NCBI GenBank assembly: GCA_037501455.1
Contig: CM074855.1
Span: 27,305,001-27,369,000 of the forward strand
Length of the DNA stretch: 64,000 nt
Source of the DNA: Lantana camara
Lineage: Eukaryota > Streptophyta > Magnoliopsida > Lamiales > Verbenaceae
Direction: 5' to 3'
The translations under genes and the position numbers were made by a program. Under the pieces are notes generated by a model. That model ran no database searches. It saw nothing but the letters and a program-made list of their open reading frames with translations, and was not told the DNA's origin. Shown piece by piece: positions 1 to 13,051 of the stretch (position 1 is the first letter of the stretch; every line of letters begins with the position of its first letter).

Positions 1-2
1 AT

Positions 3-377
3 GAAAAGGCTGTATCGATCGCGAGCTTCAAGGACGTCGAGGAGGGCTTCAACTTGTGCCTAGCCCAAGTACAAGCGGCCAAGTATCTTCCGATGGACTA
101 TGATCAAGAGAAGGTCGGCCTTTTCCAGGATGATCCTCGCCCCGTCGACCCAGTCACTCGACCCTCTTCCCCTGAGCCAAATTGGGATGATGATGAGTTT
201 GGCTTTGTTGTGAAGCTGGCTCGGTCTAGGGCGGTCGGGGAGCCGGATAACATACCCACCTGCGAGCTCGATCTTGATGCCTCCTTCGATCCGAAAGACA
301 TGTGCCCAGAATACTTTGGGGATGGGGCCATTGTACCGATCGAGGAGGGGACCGGGCCATATGCCGGCGAGAAGTGA
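3..377 (+). CDS. C-terminal part of the antisense ORF (aORF) of Gypsy element A, 5'-truncated by the window edge
   Basis: The frame is open from base 3 to the TGA at 375-377, giving 124 residues, and begins before the window. It is transcribed opposite to the pol gene of the same element and ends 471 bp from the pol stop codon. The product is acidic and rich in Asp, Glu and Pro (for example VDPVTRPSSPEPNWDDDEFG). The position matches the third exon of the antisense gene of element B (43324-46162), which also has an acidic, Pro-rich tail. In the Tat lineage such antisense ORFs are known; their function is not established. No catalytic motif is visible in this portion. A start codon cannot be given because the beginning is missing. 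Confidence 0.6.
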   Translation, partial: EKAVSIASFKDVEEGFNLCLAQVQAAKYLPMDYDQEKVGLFQDDPRPVDPVTRPSSPEPNWDDDEFGFVVKLARSRAVGEPDNIPTCELDLDASFDPKDMCPEYFGDGAIVPIEEGTGPYAGEK

Positions 378-848
378 GTCGGAGAGAATAGACTAGCCCT
401 ATCTCTGTACTCGGAAGTATTTGCTGGGGAGAATCCAATTTTAAAAGTATCGACTGTTGGGGTCGGGCTTTCGTAGTTGTTGGCTCGAGATTCATTTGTA
501 AATAGGTAGGAATCCGAGCGTTTGTTGCTCCCGTTTGTAGAATCCAAATTTGTATCAAGGGTGCGATCGAAAAAGTTGTAATCGGTGCACTTATTTTAAA
601 TATATTATGTAAGTTCTCTTCTGGATTTCAATGAATGTTTTAAGTATTTTCTCGAGTTCTTTGATGTTAAATTTTTGCATGTTGATCGATATCGAGAAGA
701 TGTTGACGCAGAATGCTCTAATCTTTCGAAGTACATAAAACTTTAATACGGGTATCGTATAACACAAGTACATGATCGAATAACATGAGTGTCGAAGGAC
801 AAGAGGAAATTTTATTAATTCATCGACCAGAAAATTTACATAATTTGT
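378..848 (-). other. Non-coding spacer between aORF stop and pol stop of element A
   Basis: This 471-bp stretch separates two convergent reading frames. It is AT-rich from about 590 onward. Unlike the matching spacer of element B it holds no tandem repeats. I see no gene in it. Confidence 0.6.
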
Positions 849-3800
849 TTACAAGTAATACTTCTTTAAGTTGTGAGCATTCCATGATCGAGACAACGGT
901 TGTCCATCGAGATCCTCGAGATGATACGTTCGATTCTTGCCTATCTCGACAACACGGAAGGGTCCTTCCCAGTTAGCGTCGAGCTTGCCCACATGCTTAC
1001 TGACCTCAACCTTTTTAAGGACCAGATCTCCGACTTGAAAATGAAGTGGTCGCAAGTTTTTGTTGTATGCTCGAGCGGTTGTAGCTCGATATTGTTGCAT
1101 CTTCATGTTTCCCTTTTCCCTGGTTTCGCTTATTGTGTCGAGATCAAAGGCTCTCAGCTCATCGTTTCGGTCGCGGTGAAAGTGAGCCACTCGAGGGGAT
1201 GGATGTATAACTACGGCCGGAATCATGGCTTCCGAGCCATACACCATGGCGAAGGGGGTTTGACCAGTTGGGATTCGAGGGGTAGTTCGATATGCCCATA
1301 GGACACCTTCAATTTCATCGACCCAATGGCTCTTCTTTGCTTCGAGCCGCGTACACAAATTCTGTATGATGGTTCGATTGGTAACCTCGACCTGGCCATT
1401 AGCATGAGGATGTCCGACCGACGTGAACCTTTGGCTGATCTTGAAGTCCGAACAGTAGGCTCTGAATCTTGAACTTCGAAACTGGGGTCCGTTATCGCAT
1501 ACTATGACTCGGGGTACACCAAATCGAGTGATGACGTGCTTCCAAAGGAAGTCTTGTAACGCATGAAAGGTGATTTTTGCAACTGCTAAGGCCTCGACCC
1601 ATTTAGAGAAATAATCGATCGCCACAATGATGAACTGCCTTTGTCGAGTTGCTATCGGAAAAGGGCCAATTATGTCGATCCCCCATTGCTCAAAAGGCCA
1701 GCATGACTAGATCGGAATCATGTCTGCGGGGTGCTGATGGGTCAAATTGGCATGCCTCTGACAACGATCGCATTTTCTTACAAATTCGAGTGCATCCTTG
1801 AGAAGGGTAGGCCAGAAGAATCCAGATCGAGACACTTTTAGGGCTAGGGATCTACCCCCGGCGTGGTTTCCACATGATCCTTCATGGATTTTGGCCAAGA
1901 TTTCTCGACCCTGTGATGGTCGGAGACACCGTTTTGTTGGACCGATGGATGAACGTTTGTAAAGACGACCCTCTTGGTCTAGCGCATAACTTAATGCGCG
2001 TTGTCTGAGTCTTCTTGCTTCGATCGAATCCTCAGGTAAGGTGCCATCTTGTAGGTATAAGACTATATTATCGAGCCAACAAGGTTCAGCTGCGTCGATG
2101 GAGTTGATCACTGGAGGTATAGGATCGATGGATCGAGCAGATGATGCCATAAAGGTTATGGTCCGATCCTGTGTGCCTAGCGATCCACTTGCAAATTTAG
2201 AAAGAGCGTCTGCTCGAAGATTCTCTTCTCGAGGAACCTGGGAGATCTTGAATTCTTCGAACCCCAATATAGCCTTCTTAACTAAGCCGAGATACTTGAT
2301 CATGAACTCCTCTCGAGCTTCGTACTCGCCAGTGACTTGACCAGCGACCAGTTGTGAGTCGGTTAAGACTTGAAGTTTTTTCAGATTTTGCATTTTCGCA
2401 ATTTTCAATCCTGCTAAAAGAGCTTCGTACTCAGCCTCGTTGTTCGTTGCAGGATATTTGAGAGCAATGGCGTATTCGATCTGTTGTCCATTGACGCTGG
2501 AAAGGGATACACCGGCCCCTCCCCCTGAAGCGGTCGAAGAACCATCGACCGATAATGTCCAGACGGTATGATCGTTCCTGGGTGTCGCGTGAGGATCTTT
2601 TTTTACCAATAAATCAGCCAGGATATGTGCCTGATATGCCATCCGGGGTCGATAGGTTACTTCGAACTGTCCTAGTTCGATCGCCCATTTTGTGAGACGG
2701 CCAGAAACCTCCGGTTTATCCATGACGGTCTTCAGCGGTTGGTCGGTGAGAACAATGATGGGGTGTGCTTGGAAGTACGGTCGAAGCTTGCGGGAAGTGT
2801 GGACTACTGCGAGAGCAAACTTTTCAATCTCGAGATAGCGTACCTCTGGGCCATGGAGAATCTTACTCACGTAGTACACAGGGAGGTGTTTTCGATCTCG
2901 AACGGTGACAAGTACCGAGCTGATTGTCTCCTTCGACACGGCCAGATATAGATACAGCGTTTCCCCATCGACCAGTTTTGCAAGTAGAGGTGGGGAGGTC
3001 AGATATTTCTTTAGATCTTCGAGAGCTTGGTCGCATTCCGGAGTCCATTCAAAATTTTTGATGTTTCGCAAGATCATGAAAAATGGCAAGTTCTTTTCCG
3101 AAGATCGGGCTATGAATCGATTGAGTGATATGATGCGACCAACTAGCCTCTGGACGTCGCGGATCGAGTTGGGGATTGGTAGAAGTTAGATAGCTTTTAT
3201 CTTGGCGGGGTTGGCCTCGATCCCTCTCTGGCTGACCATGTACCCAAGAAATTTCCCACCATCGACCCCGAAGGTACACTTGGCGGGGTTGAGCTTCAGA
3301 TTGTATTTTCGGAGAAGGTTGAAGGCTCTCTTTAGATGGTCGAGATGGTCGATGGCCTTTTCACTCTTAATGAGCATGTCATCGGCATACACTTCGATGG
3401 TATCGCCAATCTCTGACTCGAAGACATTGTTCATCATCCGTTGGTACGTCGCTCCTGCATTTTTGAGCCCAAATGGCATAACCTTGAAGCAGTAAATGCC
3501 ATTGAAAATTATGAAGGCAGTCTTGGGTTGATCCTCGATAGCCATGAAGATTTGATAGTAGCCTTGGAAAGCGTCCATCATGCTCAATCGTTCACACCCG
3601 GCTGTGGAGTTGACCAGTTGATCGATCCGCGGCAATGGATAGGGATCCATCGGACAGGCCTTATATAGGTCGGTGAAATCATTGCACATTCTCCATTTTC
3701 CTCCTGGTTTGGGTACAAGGACCACATTGCATAACCATTCGACGTACTGGATCGGCATGATATATCTTGCATCAAGGAGTTTGTTAACTTCGGCTTCGAT

Positions 3801-4802
3801 GATGGCATTGTGGGAGTCGCTTTGAGAACGTAACTTTTGTTTGATCGGTTTGTAGGATGGGTCGACATTCAGGTGGTGTTCGATCACTTTCCTGTCAACT
3901 CCTACAAGGTCGGAAGCGCTCCAAGCAAATACATCGAGGTTGTCTCGGAGAAATTGTATGAGCATGCATTGCTCCTTTCCCTTGCGACCGGCCCCAATAC
4001 TTGTAATTTTCTCAGCTTGTCCCAGAATTAATTGGATTTCTTCAAGCTCCTCTATGGGCTCGAGCTTTTTATCCTCTTATTTCTTTCTTTTTACGGCATG
4101 AGATGAACTCATTTTCTTAGATTTTTCTGGATCGATTGCTTCCGGGTCTACGAACTTATCCTCGATGATAGGGTCATCAATAATCGGGGGCACATGTTTC
4201 CCTGGGGATGGTTTGGGCTTTTCCAATGAGATGGAATAGCAACTCCAAGCGGTCGATATATCGCACCTTAATTCCCCAATCCCGGAAGGGGTCGGCAATT
4301 TTACCATTTGGTGGTAAGTGGATATGACTGCTCGAAAATCGATGAGACCCGGCCGACCGAAGATGATGTTGTATGCGGAGGGCATTTCAACAACAAGATA
4401 TTCGATCTCGCGTGTAGCCCGCCGGGGCAAGGTACCCATGGATGTGATCAAGCGTACCCGTCCTTTGGTGTAGACCTCTGCTCCTCCGAATCCTGTAAGA
4501 GGTGTTCGAATAGGATCTAGAAGTAATTTATTATGTAAATTCATGCGAACAAGGGTCGAGTAAAGGATAATGTTGCTAGAGCTTCCATTATCTATCAAAG
4601 TTCGAGATACAGCAAAATTGGCGACGTCGAGCGTGACGACCATAGGACAGCTAGGTGTCTCGCTCGACTGTGCCCATACATTGATTACATCGTTTTCGCT
4701 AAAAGCTACTTCTTCATTAATCAAAGCGTCTTCCGGTCGAACTTGCATAACTTCCCGAGGCCCATAGAAGCTTTGGGCGGCTGCTCGTCGTGTCTTCTTT
4801 CG
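849..4802 (-). pseudogene. pol of element A (protease - RT - RNase H - aRNase H - integrase) with three nonsense codons
   Basis: One continuous frame runs from the insertion edge at 4802 to the stop at 849-851, broken only by three in-frame stops: TAA at 4077-4079, TAA at 3186-3188 and TAG at 1707-1709. No frameshift was found. Domains in order: aspartic protease with LIDNGSSS near 4590 (Asn in the second place of the D-x-G motif); reverse transcriptase with NDFTDLYKACP and the active-site box YADDM near 3385; Ty3-type RNase H; archaeal-type RNase H starting LSVDGSST near 2545; integrase with a zinc-binding module ending CDRCQRH, catalytic Asp in WGIDIIG, Asp in CDNGPQF and Glu in NGQVEVTNR; and a C-terminal WEGPF module near 945. 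The first stop separates protease from RT, the second lies between RT and RNase H, and the third precedes the integrase core. The copy cannot make a full polyprotein without readthrough. Confidence 0.9.
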
Positions 4803-7055
4803 AGCGGAATTTAAAAATTTTCCCAACAAAAGGACCTTGGACTCGCAATCGTGTAACCAAATTCGTAGAGATAGAAAACTTACTTTTCTTTTATTCTTTC
4901 TTGAAGCGTTTCAAGCCACCCAAGAACGCTCTTCTCGCGGCTTGACAACCCGTCCCTCGAAAGTCTCTTTCTACTTTAGAATCCATTGTCGGGATAGCAA
5001 TCCACACCATCCTAGATTCAATTCATGTTAGAGATGTTCTTAACAATATAACATAAAGAAAGAAACATGAAACGAGAAAAGCAGGATTGAAACTCTTCGA
5101 AAACCAGTTTTGCGAAAGTAGAAAACTGCCAGTCACAAAACCCTCATGAAAAAATTCATCCTTCAGGATATGGACGAACGGTTTTCGCCATCTTCTTTGG
5201 TTCGATTTTTTCATTCGCTTCACGTCGGGTTCTGAATCGTTACATCATCCCTTCTGATCGTTTTGCTTGATCCCCACTTTTTGGTAAAGCTCGAATCTTC
5301 AAAACTTCTAACTTGAAGCTCTCTAGAGATAGTCCACCAACTTGGCTACAATCTAACTAGTAAGGATACTAGTTCTCTAGTTAGTGTTTAGGCTTAACCT
5401 AGGGTTTCGTTTATCTTGGAGAAAGGATGGTGTTCAACACATGAACCAAAAGAATTCAATTATTAGCTCTAAAGGGGAGCATGAGCTCCCCTATATATAG
5501 GATAGGGAGAGGGGCGCCGATCCTATTCCTTGTTGGGCAAGGATTCGGTTTGTCTCTCTCCTATTACTTGATCATCAAGTATTCTCCAACTTTGACTTTG
5601 AATTCTAATTCAAATCAACTTTCAAGAGAGCTAAAAATATCCAAACTATTTTTGGATAATTTTATACTTTATTTATTATAAAATAAATAACTTATTTTTA
5701 TCTAATTAATTAATTCATAATTAATTAACTAGATTATTTTCTCCAAAATAAGACTTTCTTTTTAATTCAAAATTAAACCAAAGTCTATTAAATAATTAAC
5801 ACATTTAATTATTTAATACATATATATACAATATATATATATTCACACGTGTGTGACACGTGTCACTCACGTGAGCCACACGTGTGATTTCACACGTGTG
5901 GAACCCTCTTGGCCCGATTAACTCGTTTAATCATTTTTAAGCCTCAACTCATGTAACCAAGTTGTTGTGTGTGACCCTCTAGGTTCTCAATTCAATTAGC
6001 AGTGACCCTAATTAATTAATTCACTAATTAATTAATCAGTCCACATATTAAACGACCATAGTCTAGCAACAGGTGTTTAACCCCTAGCTGAATTGGAATG
6101 TTCGGATTCGACAGAACCTTTAAGTCATTGATTCATGTGAGATACAATCCTCCTACTTACTATCTCTCAACCAAGATCTAGGGCAAGGGAATAATCAGAA
6201 CCCTAATAATCCGGTCTTAAAGCTAAGTGCATTTCATATCCATTTGATCTCAATCCAAGAAACCCTTTTCTTGATGTCTTGATCTACTGCCTTGGCCAAG
6301 GACTCCATATGGCATATGAATGACTTACACAATAAGAGATCACCTTGCATATGCAAGTGTAGGTCCTTTCTTGATTCTCATTCACTTTCATGAGTCACTT
6401 GTGCAGCCCCAGCATAAGCCTTGAATCAGTTGTCTAAGGCGACACCCTTTAAAGCTTATACCAAAGACTACAGAGTTAACTCATAAAGTGACATGGAACC
6501 TCAAGTCTAAGGATCAATTAATCACATCAATGACTCATGAGATATTTCCTAATCTGGAAGTTTCCATTTCCTGAAATAGAAACTTCCTTTCCCATTTAGG
6601 AATCTTCTCACACGGGGCACCTCGGTGAACTTACTTGTTAAAGTAAGCACCCTCATGTATCACGCACGTATCAACTATACACTTTACACCTCCATGAAAC
6701 AAGGTGGTCCTTCTTAAGGGCGTGATCACACAAGCAAGCCTTAGAGGAGTCAGGTTGACACTCCCACTGTCTGTAGGACTCATCGGCTTGGAGTATTTTA
6801 CTAATCATGACTTATGTGATATAGGGCTCGTTTCATGAACCATTTCACCTAAATGGTAGAGTCCTAAAGTCATCAGGATTAGGGGAGTTCTCATACATGC
6901 ACAGCTAAAGTAAACGCATACCAAACAAGAGCATATAAAGAAGTGTTTGCCTATGATATTAATCAATCGTATATTATTCAAAGATTGTCTGTGATACTAG
7001 GAAAGTCCCAAAACGGATTATGACTAATCGGCTTTCTAGGGCACTATTCCTAACA
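4803..7055 (-). repeat. 3' LTR of the copia-type element, missing its terminal 25 bp
   Basis: This copy matches 21901-24154 nearly base for base and ends CTAACA at 7055. It begins with AGCGGAATTT at 4803, so the 25 bp that open the other LTR (21876-21900) are absent and the sequence runs directly into the pol of element A. It contains a TATA-like CCTATATATAGG near 5493 and a cluster of ACACGTGTG palindromes near 5846-5900. Short ORFs inside it are not genes. Confidence 0.88.
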
Positions 7056-7070
7056 ATCTCCCACTTGCCC
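7056..7070 (-). promoter_or_regulatory. Polypurine tract of the copia-type element
   Basis: On the minus strand the sequence CGGGCAAGTGGGAGAT immediately precedes the TG of the 3' LTR. This is the usual primer for plus-strand DNA synthesis, and the GTGGGAGAT wording is typical of plant copia elements. Confidence 0.75.
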
Positions 7071-10000
7071 GTAAAAGCCATTTAGGTATTCTAAGTCCCA
7101 TCTTCTCAAGATGCACTTTGAGAGCCTATTGACTTTGGGCGTTTCCAAAGTGGATCTGCTATATTCTCTGCTGATGTGACCCTCTTGTTTACACATCTCT
7201 TAGGAAACACCTTTTCCTTATAAAGTGATTCGTAATCACGTGTTCAGTCTCTTGGTGAGGTCTTGGTTCTCTTACTTGAGCAACCATCCATTTTATCATA
7301 CAATATGATAAAGGAGTTGTTTCATGCTAGGAACTTCATCTAACTGGTTAGATGGAGTTTCTTACCCAAACACTTAACTTAGCGTTATATAATACGACTA
7401 AGTTCTCAACTACGACAGTCGAGTTTTGCAATGTCCATCCTTGGAACCCCTTTCCAACACATTGCATTATCATTCTGGTAGAAGTTGTATCCTTTCAATG
7501 ATTTCATAATCATCCATGTTTGATGAACGGTTACATCAAATATCCTTCTAACAACAAGATCTTTTGGGCTCTGTAAACTAATACATATCCTCATTTCTTC
7601 TCAAGTACTCTGAGGACATCCTTTACAGAGATCTAATGACCTTCTCTGAGGTCATATTAGATTCGGCCTACTACGCTTAGTGTTGCGCCATATCTAATTT
7701 AGTACATAACTTTTCATACATTATGCACCCTTTCACTTAAAGGGATTTTGGACATTCTAACTTTCTCAAAGTTTATCTTAGGACACATACTCTTCAAAAG
7801 AGATGTTCCATTGTCCATACTAAACTCCTTTTAGTACCGTGGTTATGTACTCATTTTGTGATAATCCTTTTATTCTCTTAGATCTATCTTCTATAGATCT
7901 GAATGTCGAGAATATAGGATAATCACTAAGATCTTTCATGTCAAATTGTTTCTTAAACAAGAATTGGTAACTTTCACGTCGTCCTTGACATTCCTAATGA
8001 GAAGGATGTCGTTTTCTAAAGAACCAAAAATTGACTCTTACATCACTAACTTTCCTATGTACACTTTTGAGACTTATTCGACTTCCATCTGTGTCAAACG
8101 ATTTGACTATCCTATGGAATCGAATTGTCTAATCCTAGAAGCCTTTATCAATCCACAGATTGACTTTAGGGATTTGCATACCTTATGCATACTCCCACTG
8201 AATATGAGATTTATAGAAATACCTTATTTCAGTCTCTTTCAATCTCATATTGAACAAGATAGTTCTCATATTCATTTATCATATCTCATAGTCAGAATAT
8301 GAGGATATGGTAAACATAATCCAAATGGACTTTTGCATTTCAACCGTCAAGAAGGTTGTAATGCTTTCCTTTTACTCGAAGCTCTAGGAGCTTGATCCTA
8401 TCAGGTGGATCAACCAAGGTTAAAACTCGGTTTAAGTATATGGAATCCATATTGGATTTCAAGGCTTGCTTACACTACTCAGATTCCAAATCTGACAGTG
8501 TCTCCTCTTCAAGTAATTCCTTGGCTATCTAGGAACGCGTTCTAAACGCATCTTAAGAGAAGGGTTTCACACGTGTACATACTCTAAAATTTGGCTAAGT
8601 TTTATCAGATGGGCTCGTTTCTTCTATATGTGGCATGGATATTTTTCCTCAAATTTCTTTGAGGTCTGCTTGCTTGCCTTTCTTCTTCTATTGGAACGAT
8701 TCCTTAAGAAAGGTACATTCCTTTGAGACAAACAACCTTTGTGCAAGGGAATCGCAAAACTGATATCCAATATCATTGTATAAACTTGAACTCGTTTCAA
8801 GCTTGTCTCCCACTATCCTCTTCACTTAAGAGGATTCCACTATATTCTTGGACAAGAATAATTAGGGAATTTAGTATGCCACATTGCATAGTGCAACTAA
8901 AGGACTGATTTTGGAAGGTGCAAAATTCAAAATCTCTAACTGCATATTCTGGGAGTTTATTCCTAGAATGATTATAAGTCAGTAAAGCTTGCTATGGAAT
9001 GGACCATATCCTATAAGGTTTCATTCCCTCATTCGAAAACACTAAGGTGTTCTCGAATTAGTTTACTGAGAGATAATCTTATTATCTCTAAGATGAGTAA
9101 GGAATTAGTTGCTAAGATATTGGCTATCTCGATCATATCGATTCACCTATAACTTATGACTACTTCGGTTCCTAACCTCCTTTCGAAATTCTAAGAATTT
9201 CATATAAGTTTCGAATTTGTACTTTAACAAGTACATTCATTCATAATGATTAAACTGACGATTGTATCTAGTGCTTACATTAAGCATCTTACACTCATCA
9301 GCATGGATTGAAATCCACTATAATTTTGGAACGTTCCATGTTTCTTATAAACGGGATTCAGGAACGTTTCCCTCATGACAGGATTCACAGGAAGTCAACA
9401 CTATAGGTTCATTTTCATAGAATGATCCTAAGGTGTCTGACTTGCTAATCCTTTTATATCTCAACGTTCCAAAGTAATTCGAAGCTTTGTCATCTCACTT
9501 ACTTTTGTTATCTCGTTGTATGTTCAGAACATTAGTGCCTTGAGTCTTTGCACAACGGATTATGCAGAATTGACTTAAGACTAGTGAATTCTATTCCTAG
9601 TAGAATTACTAAACGAGGTAACATTTCAGAGTACTCATACTCTTTGCAGTTCCCTTTCAAAGTCCTTATTTGCTACCATAGAAGCAAACGTCCTATTTGA
9701 TCTCTAGTGTCTTTTGGGTGCACCCCTTACATGCCCCTCCATTGGGCTCTTAAGGGTTTCTTCTTCTTTAGGCCTTCAGGCCTTTAACTTAGTGAGTTTA
9801 GAAGAAGAATTAACCATCACAACCTTTTTATTCCTTCTTAAGGATACTCTCAACCATTATCAACTAAATGATTAACTATGCTGCACTAGCATCATTCTAG
9901 TTGAGCATAAAGGGTTCGAATGATGGTGGAAGCAATGTAAGCAATCAGTGCATAGAGAACTCTTTTCTCGGTTGATGATCGAGACCATAAGATCTTCAAA

Positions 10001-10200
10001 TAAGATCTTTAGACCTTGTTCGTGTGCACTAGTTTCCTCATTTGGAATATTGAATAATTCCATAATGTTATACATTGTAACATTTTATGAGGTGGTTCAA
10101 TTGCTCTTAAGTGGTTTGGAAAAATCCCATCACCTCAGGTTGCTTCTCTTTTGACCCGGGTCGAATTTTCACAATTGAAAAACTTCGCCCTTTAGAGAAC
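7071..10200 (-). pseudogene. Decayed gag-pol remnant of the copia-type element
   Basis: No ORF longer than about 120 codons survives. Traces are readable on the minus strand. Next to the polypurine tract, near 7150-7190, one frame reads TSAENIADPLWK, matching the end of copia RNase H (the conserved 'ADPLTK' block). Just upstream, near 7220-7245, EHVITNHFIR resembles the 'KHIDVKYHFIRE' block. Near 9725-9760 a stretch resembles a degraded gag zinc knuckle (CKGC-like, followed by a TLE block). The middle could not be assigned domain by domain. It is a dead coding region in which stops and frameshifts are frequent. Confidence 0.55.
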
Positions 10201-10512
10201 GCCTTTCTCTATTCGGAATCTAAAATGAATTTTAGGGTCCGAAGCCAATCAGAGTTAGTTAGGACTTAGTCAACTCTTTTGACTTAAGGATGGATACAAA
10301 TGGGTTTGCATTTCATATTGTAGAGAATCACAGAACTACAACCTAAATGCTAAGCAGAGAAAATGTGGGCATGCTGAATAATAACGATATACATAAGATA
10401 AGGTCTTTAATCTAATGTAGCTCCCACTGTTTTTTAAAGATCTATAATTCCCAAAGATCTAAGAGGAACACGTTTCCCAACGGGTACTAAGATCCTAAGC
10501 ATTTTACCTCGA

Positions 10513-10832
10513 ACCCACGACTCGCGGACATTCTAAGTAAAACCCTAGGTAGGTACAACTTACCAATTCTAACACCTTTAGAACTCTTAGTAATTGTTTT
10601 GCATCACCTATCTTTCAATATGGACCCACGACTCGTGCGACATCCATATTTACTTAGGCGTTAAGCTAGACCCATCAATCATAAGATCATGATCAAAACT
10701 TAGTTCGAACGACCCACGACTCGCGGACATCGCCCTTTCCAAAATTAACCACGAAATATTGATCATTTAAAATGATCAATTAGGTAACTAAGAACTAATA
10801 AGCTCCACTAGCTATCCCACGACTCGCGGACA
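10513..10832. repeat. Four dispersed copies of a 17-bp motif CCCACGACTCGCGGACA
   Basis: The motif occurs at about 10514-10530, 10625-10641 (with one inserted base), 10713-10729 and 10816-10832, spaced 88-112 bp apart in AT-rich DNA. It lies between the gag remnant and the leader of the copia-type element. The copies are better conserved than the DNA between them. No known function is recognised. Confidence 0.75.
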
Positions 10833-11181
10833 ATAACTAGCTTTACTTACTAAACTTAAAACCTATTGATGGAATGCTAGGAATTTAATTCCAAATTTGC
10901 ATCTCGAATTAAATACCTATTATTCGAAATGAGCTTAATATTTAATGGGAATTTTCGAATCAACCGAAGAGTTGTTCGGTTCGACCTCACCAACATATAT
11001 GTTATCCAATTTAATTAGTCTTGATTAATGCAAGTACAACTTAAATGCATTTCAAACAAACACATAAACAGATAACATGTCCTAGCATGATACTAACATG
11101 TAATGATCATGGGTTCTACCTATCTTATGCGTGATATGTGGGAGCCACTCCACAAGCACAAGTTCTAACATACATGCCACA
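10833..11181 (-). other. Leader/gag-proximal region of the copia-type element, left of the TR-GAG insertion
   Basis: AT-rich, without a reading frame of note. It ends at the TR-GAG target site TAAAC (11182-11186). Confidence 0.5.
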
Positions 11182-11186
11182 TAAAC
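11182..11186. repeat. Target-site duplication (left), TAAAC
   Basis: TAAAC immediately before the left LTR is repeated at 20462-20466 immediately after the right LTR. This fixes both element ends. Confidence 0.93.
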
Positions 11187-13051
11187 TGTAGCACCCGCAC
11201 GGTGGGTCACCACATCCCCCGCACCAAAGTCCGATCCACATACGAAATGGAGAGTCCGTACATGAACCAAACAGTGGCGAACGGGAGACTGACAAACTCA
11301 CACCTAGGCTAGGCGGAACTTAGACCCGGAAAGCAAAACTCAAACCAAACGAGAAATGCGGAAGCGAAACAAGTCATGCAATAAACAGACATTCATGAAC
11401 AGTTGACGGGTTCAACTAGCATAAATACCTAATCCCGAATCTCAAATAATATACATAAATATTCATAATTAAATTCTACATATCAAAATCAAACATATCT
11501 TATACATAAGCTGAATTAAAGAAATATGAATGCAAGACCACCTACTGGACAAAGACACGGAACAGACTCCAAAAGACAGACACACTCCGCCTAGCACGAA
11601 CTCCAAGCAAAACCTGCAAACTAAAGTAAAAGGGGAGGGGTCAGTCTTAACTCGACTGAGTGAGGGGTTAACGCACTCACACTATATATATAAGAGCAAA
11701 GCACATATCAAACTCATAATGTTCATGAACGCAGGGATAGTTTTTGCACACTAAATCATTTCCCGTGATATACATATATATAAAGGGCTTACTTAGCACA
11801 TCAAACCAATTTAACTTACCGAACCACTTAGCAAAACCTATTAGTTCTTAACATATTCCAATCTTAACTTATCTTATAAAACTCCCTTTTTATTTAACTT
11901 AGAATCTATCCCCGTTTCACGAACCTTAACAGAACATACATATCATATCATATAGAACTCGGCGGGTACGAGCTCTGACTCCCCCAATCTCCTCATAACA
12001 TATCATATCAGAATCAAAACAGAAAACTTACATACATATCAAATCATATCATATCAACCTCAACTCCGGGTGATGGAAGGGTGTATACGCCCAAACCATC
12101 CATACAAACGAGGGGAGCGCCTTGCGAGTACTCAAACCCTCAGGATTCCTTCCCTCACCAAACCTCCTGGTGAGTTCAGGGGTGATCCTCTGCAGACATA
12201 TGGAGACTATGCACAGGCTTAACCTCGACGGCCCTATGCCGTCCCGAGGGTTCCTTACCCATAGCTCCGGGGCCCAACAAACACATATCATATCATAACC
12301 CGCTACAACAGAGACAGACAGACATAACTTATACATATATACGTATACATGCCACTTTCCGTTTCAATCAAACTCGGTCCTTGCCAAACATGGCTCATGA
12401 GAAGTATACGGTTAGAAGCATAGCTTCACGTGGCAAATCATAACAAATCATTCCAAACCAAGCATACATAGGCTCGTACATTGCTTAACATACTTGCAAA
12501 CTCGAGACATATTCAACAAATACATATTTCACACTTATTTACATACATATAAGGCTTATTTAATCACATGCAACCAAAACCGAGCACATTGCAATAAGGT
12601 GTAACTATATCCTAACCTCACCTGACACCGAAGAGGCCAAAGACACAACAAACGATCCACCCCGGAATCAACACGGCCAACAAAACACCACCCCGGGTGT
12701 ACCTGAACAAACTGAATACAAAACAGGACTTAGACACAAGAATGAACCAAATAGACGCACGGCGTATGATTATGATTGGCATAAAATCGTGGATCACGTA
12801 TACGATATTTAACAAGCATGCATTAACAATAATTCACATTTCACGAGCATATTAAAGCATACGAAAGAAGACGCTCGGCCAAAGGTATGGTTCATGTTCA
12901 TATATAAAATGTCACATAATTGCAACTATAGCATAACATAGTTATTCACATTCTAATATGCAATAAAAATCAAGTCATAACAATTAACATGCAAAAGAAA
13001 AGCATTTAAAATCATACAAATGCATAATCGAAGCAAAGGGAAGAAATGGCA

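Noticed and set aside
9872..10154. Short ORFs on both strands near 10 kb as host genes
   Set aside because: They lie in the decayed copia gag region, overlap on opposite strands and match no family.
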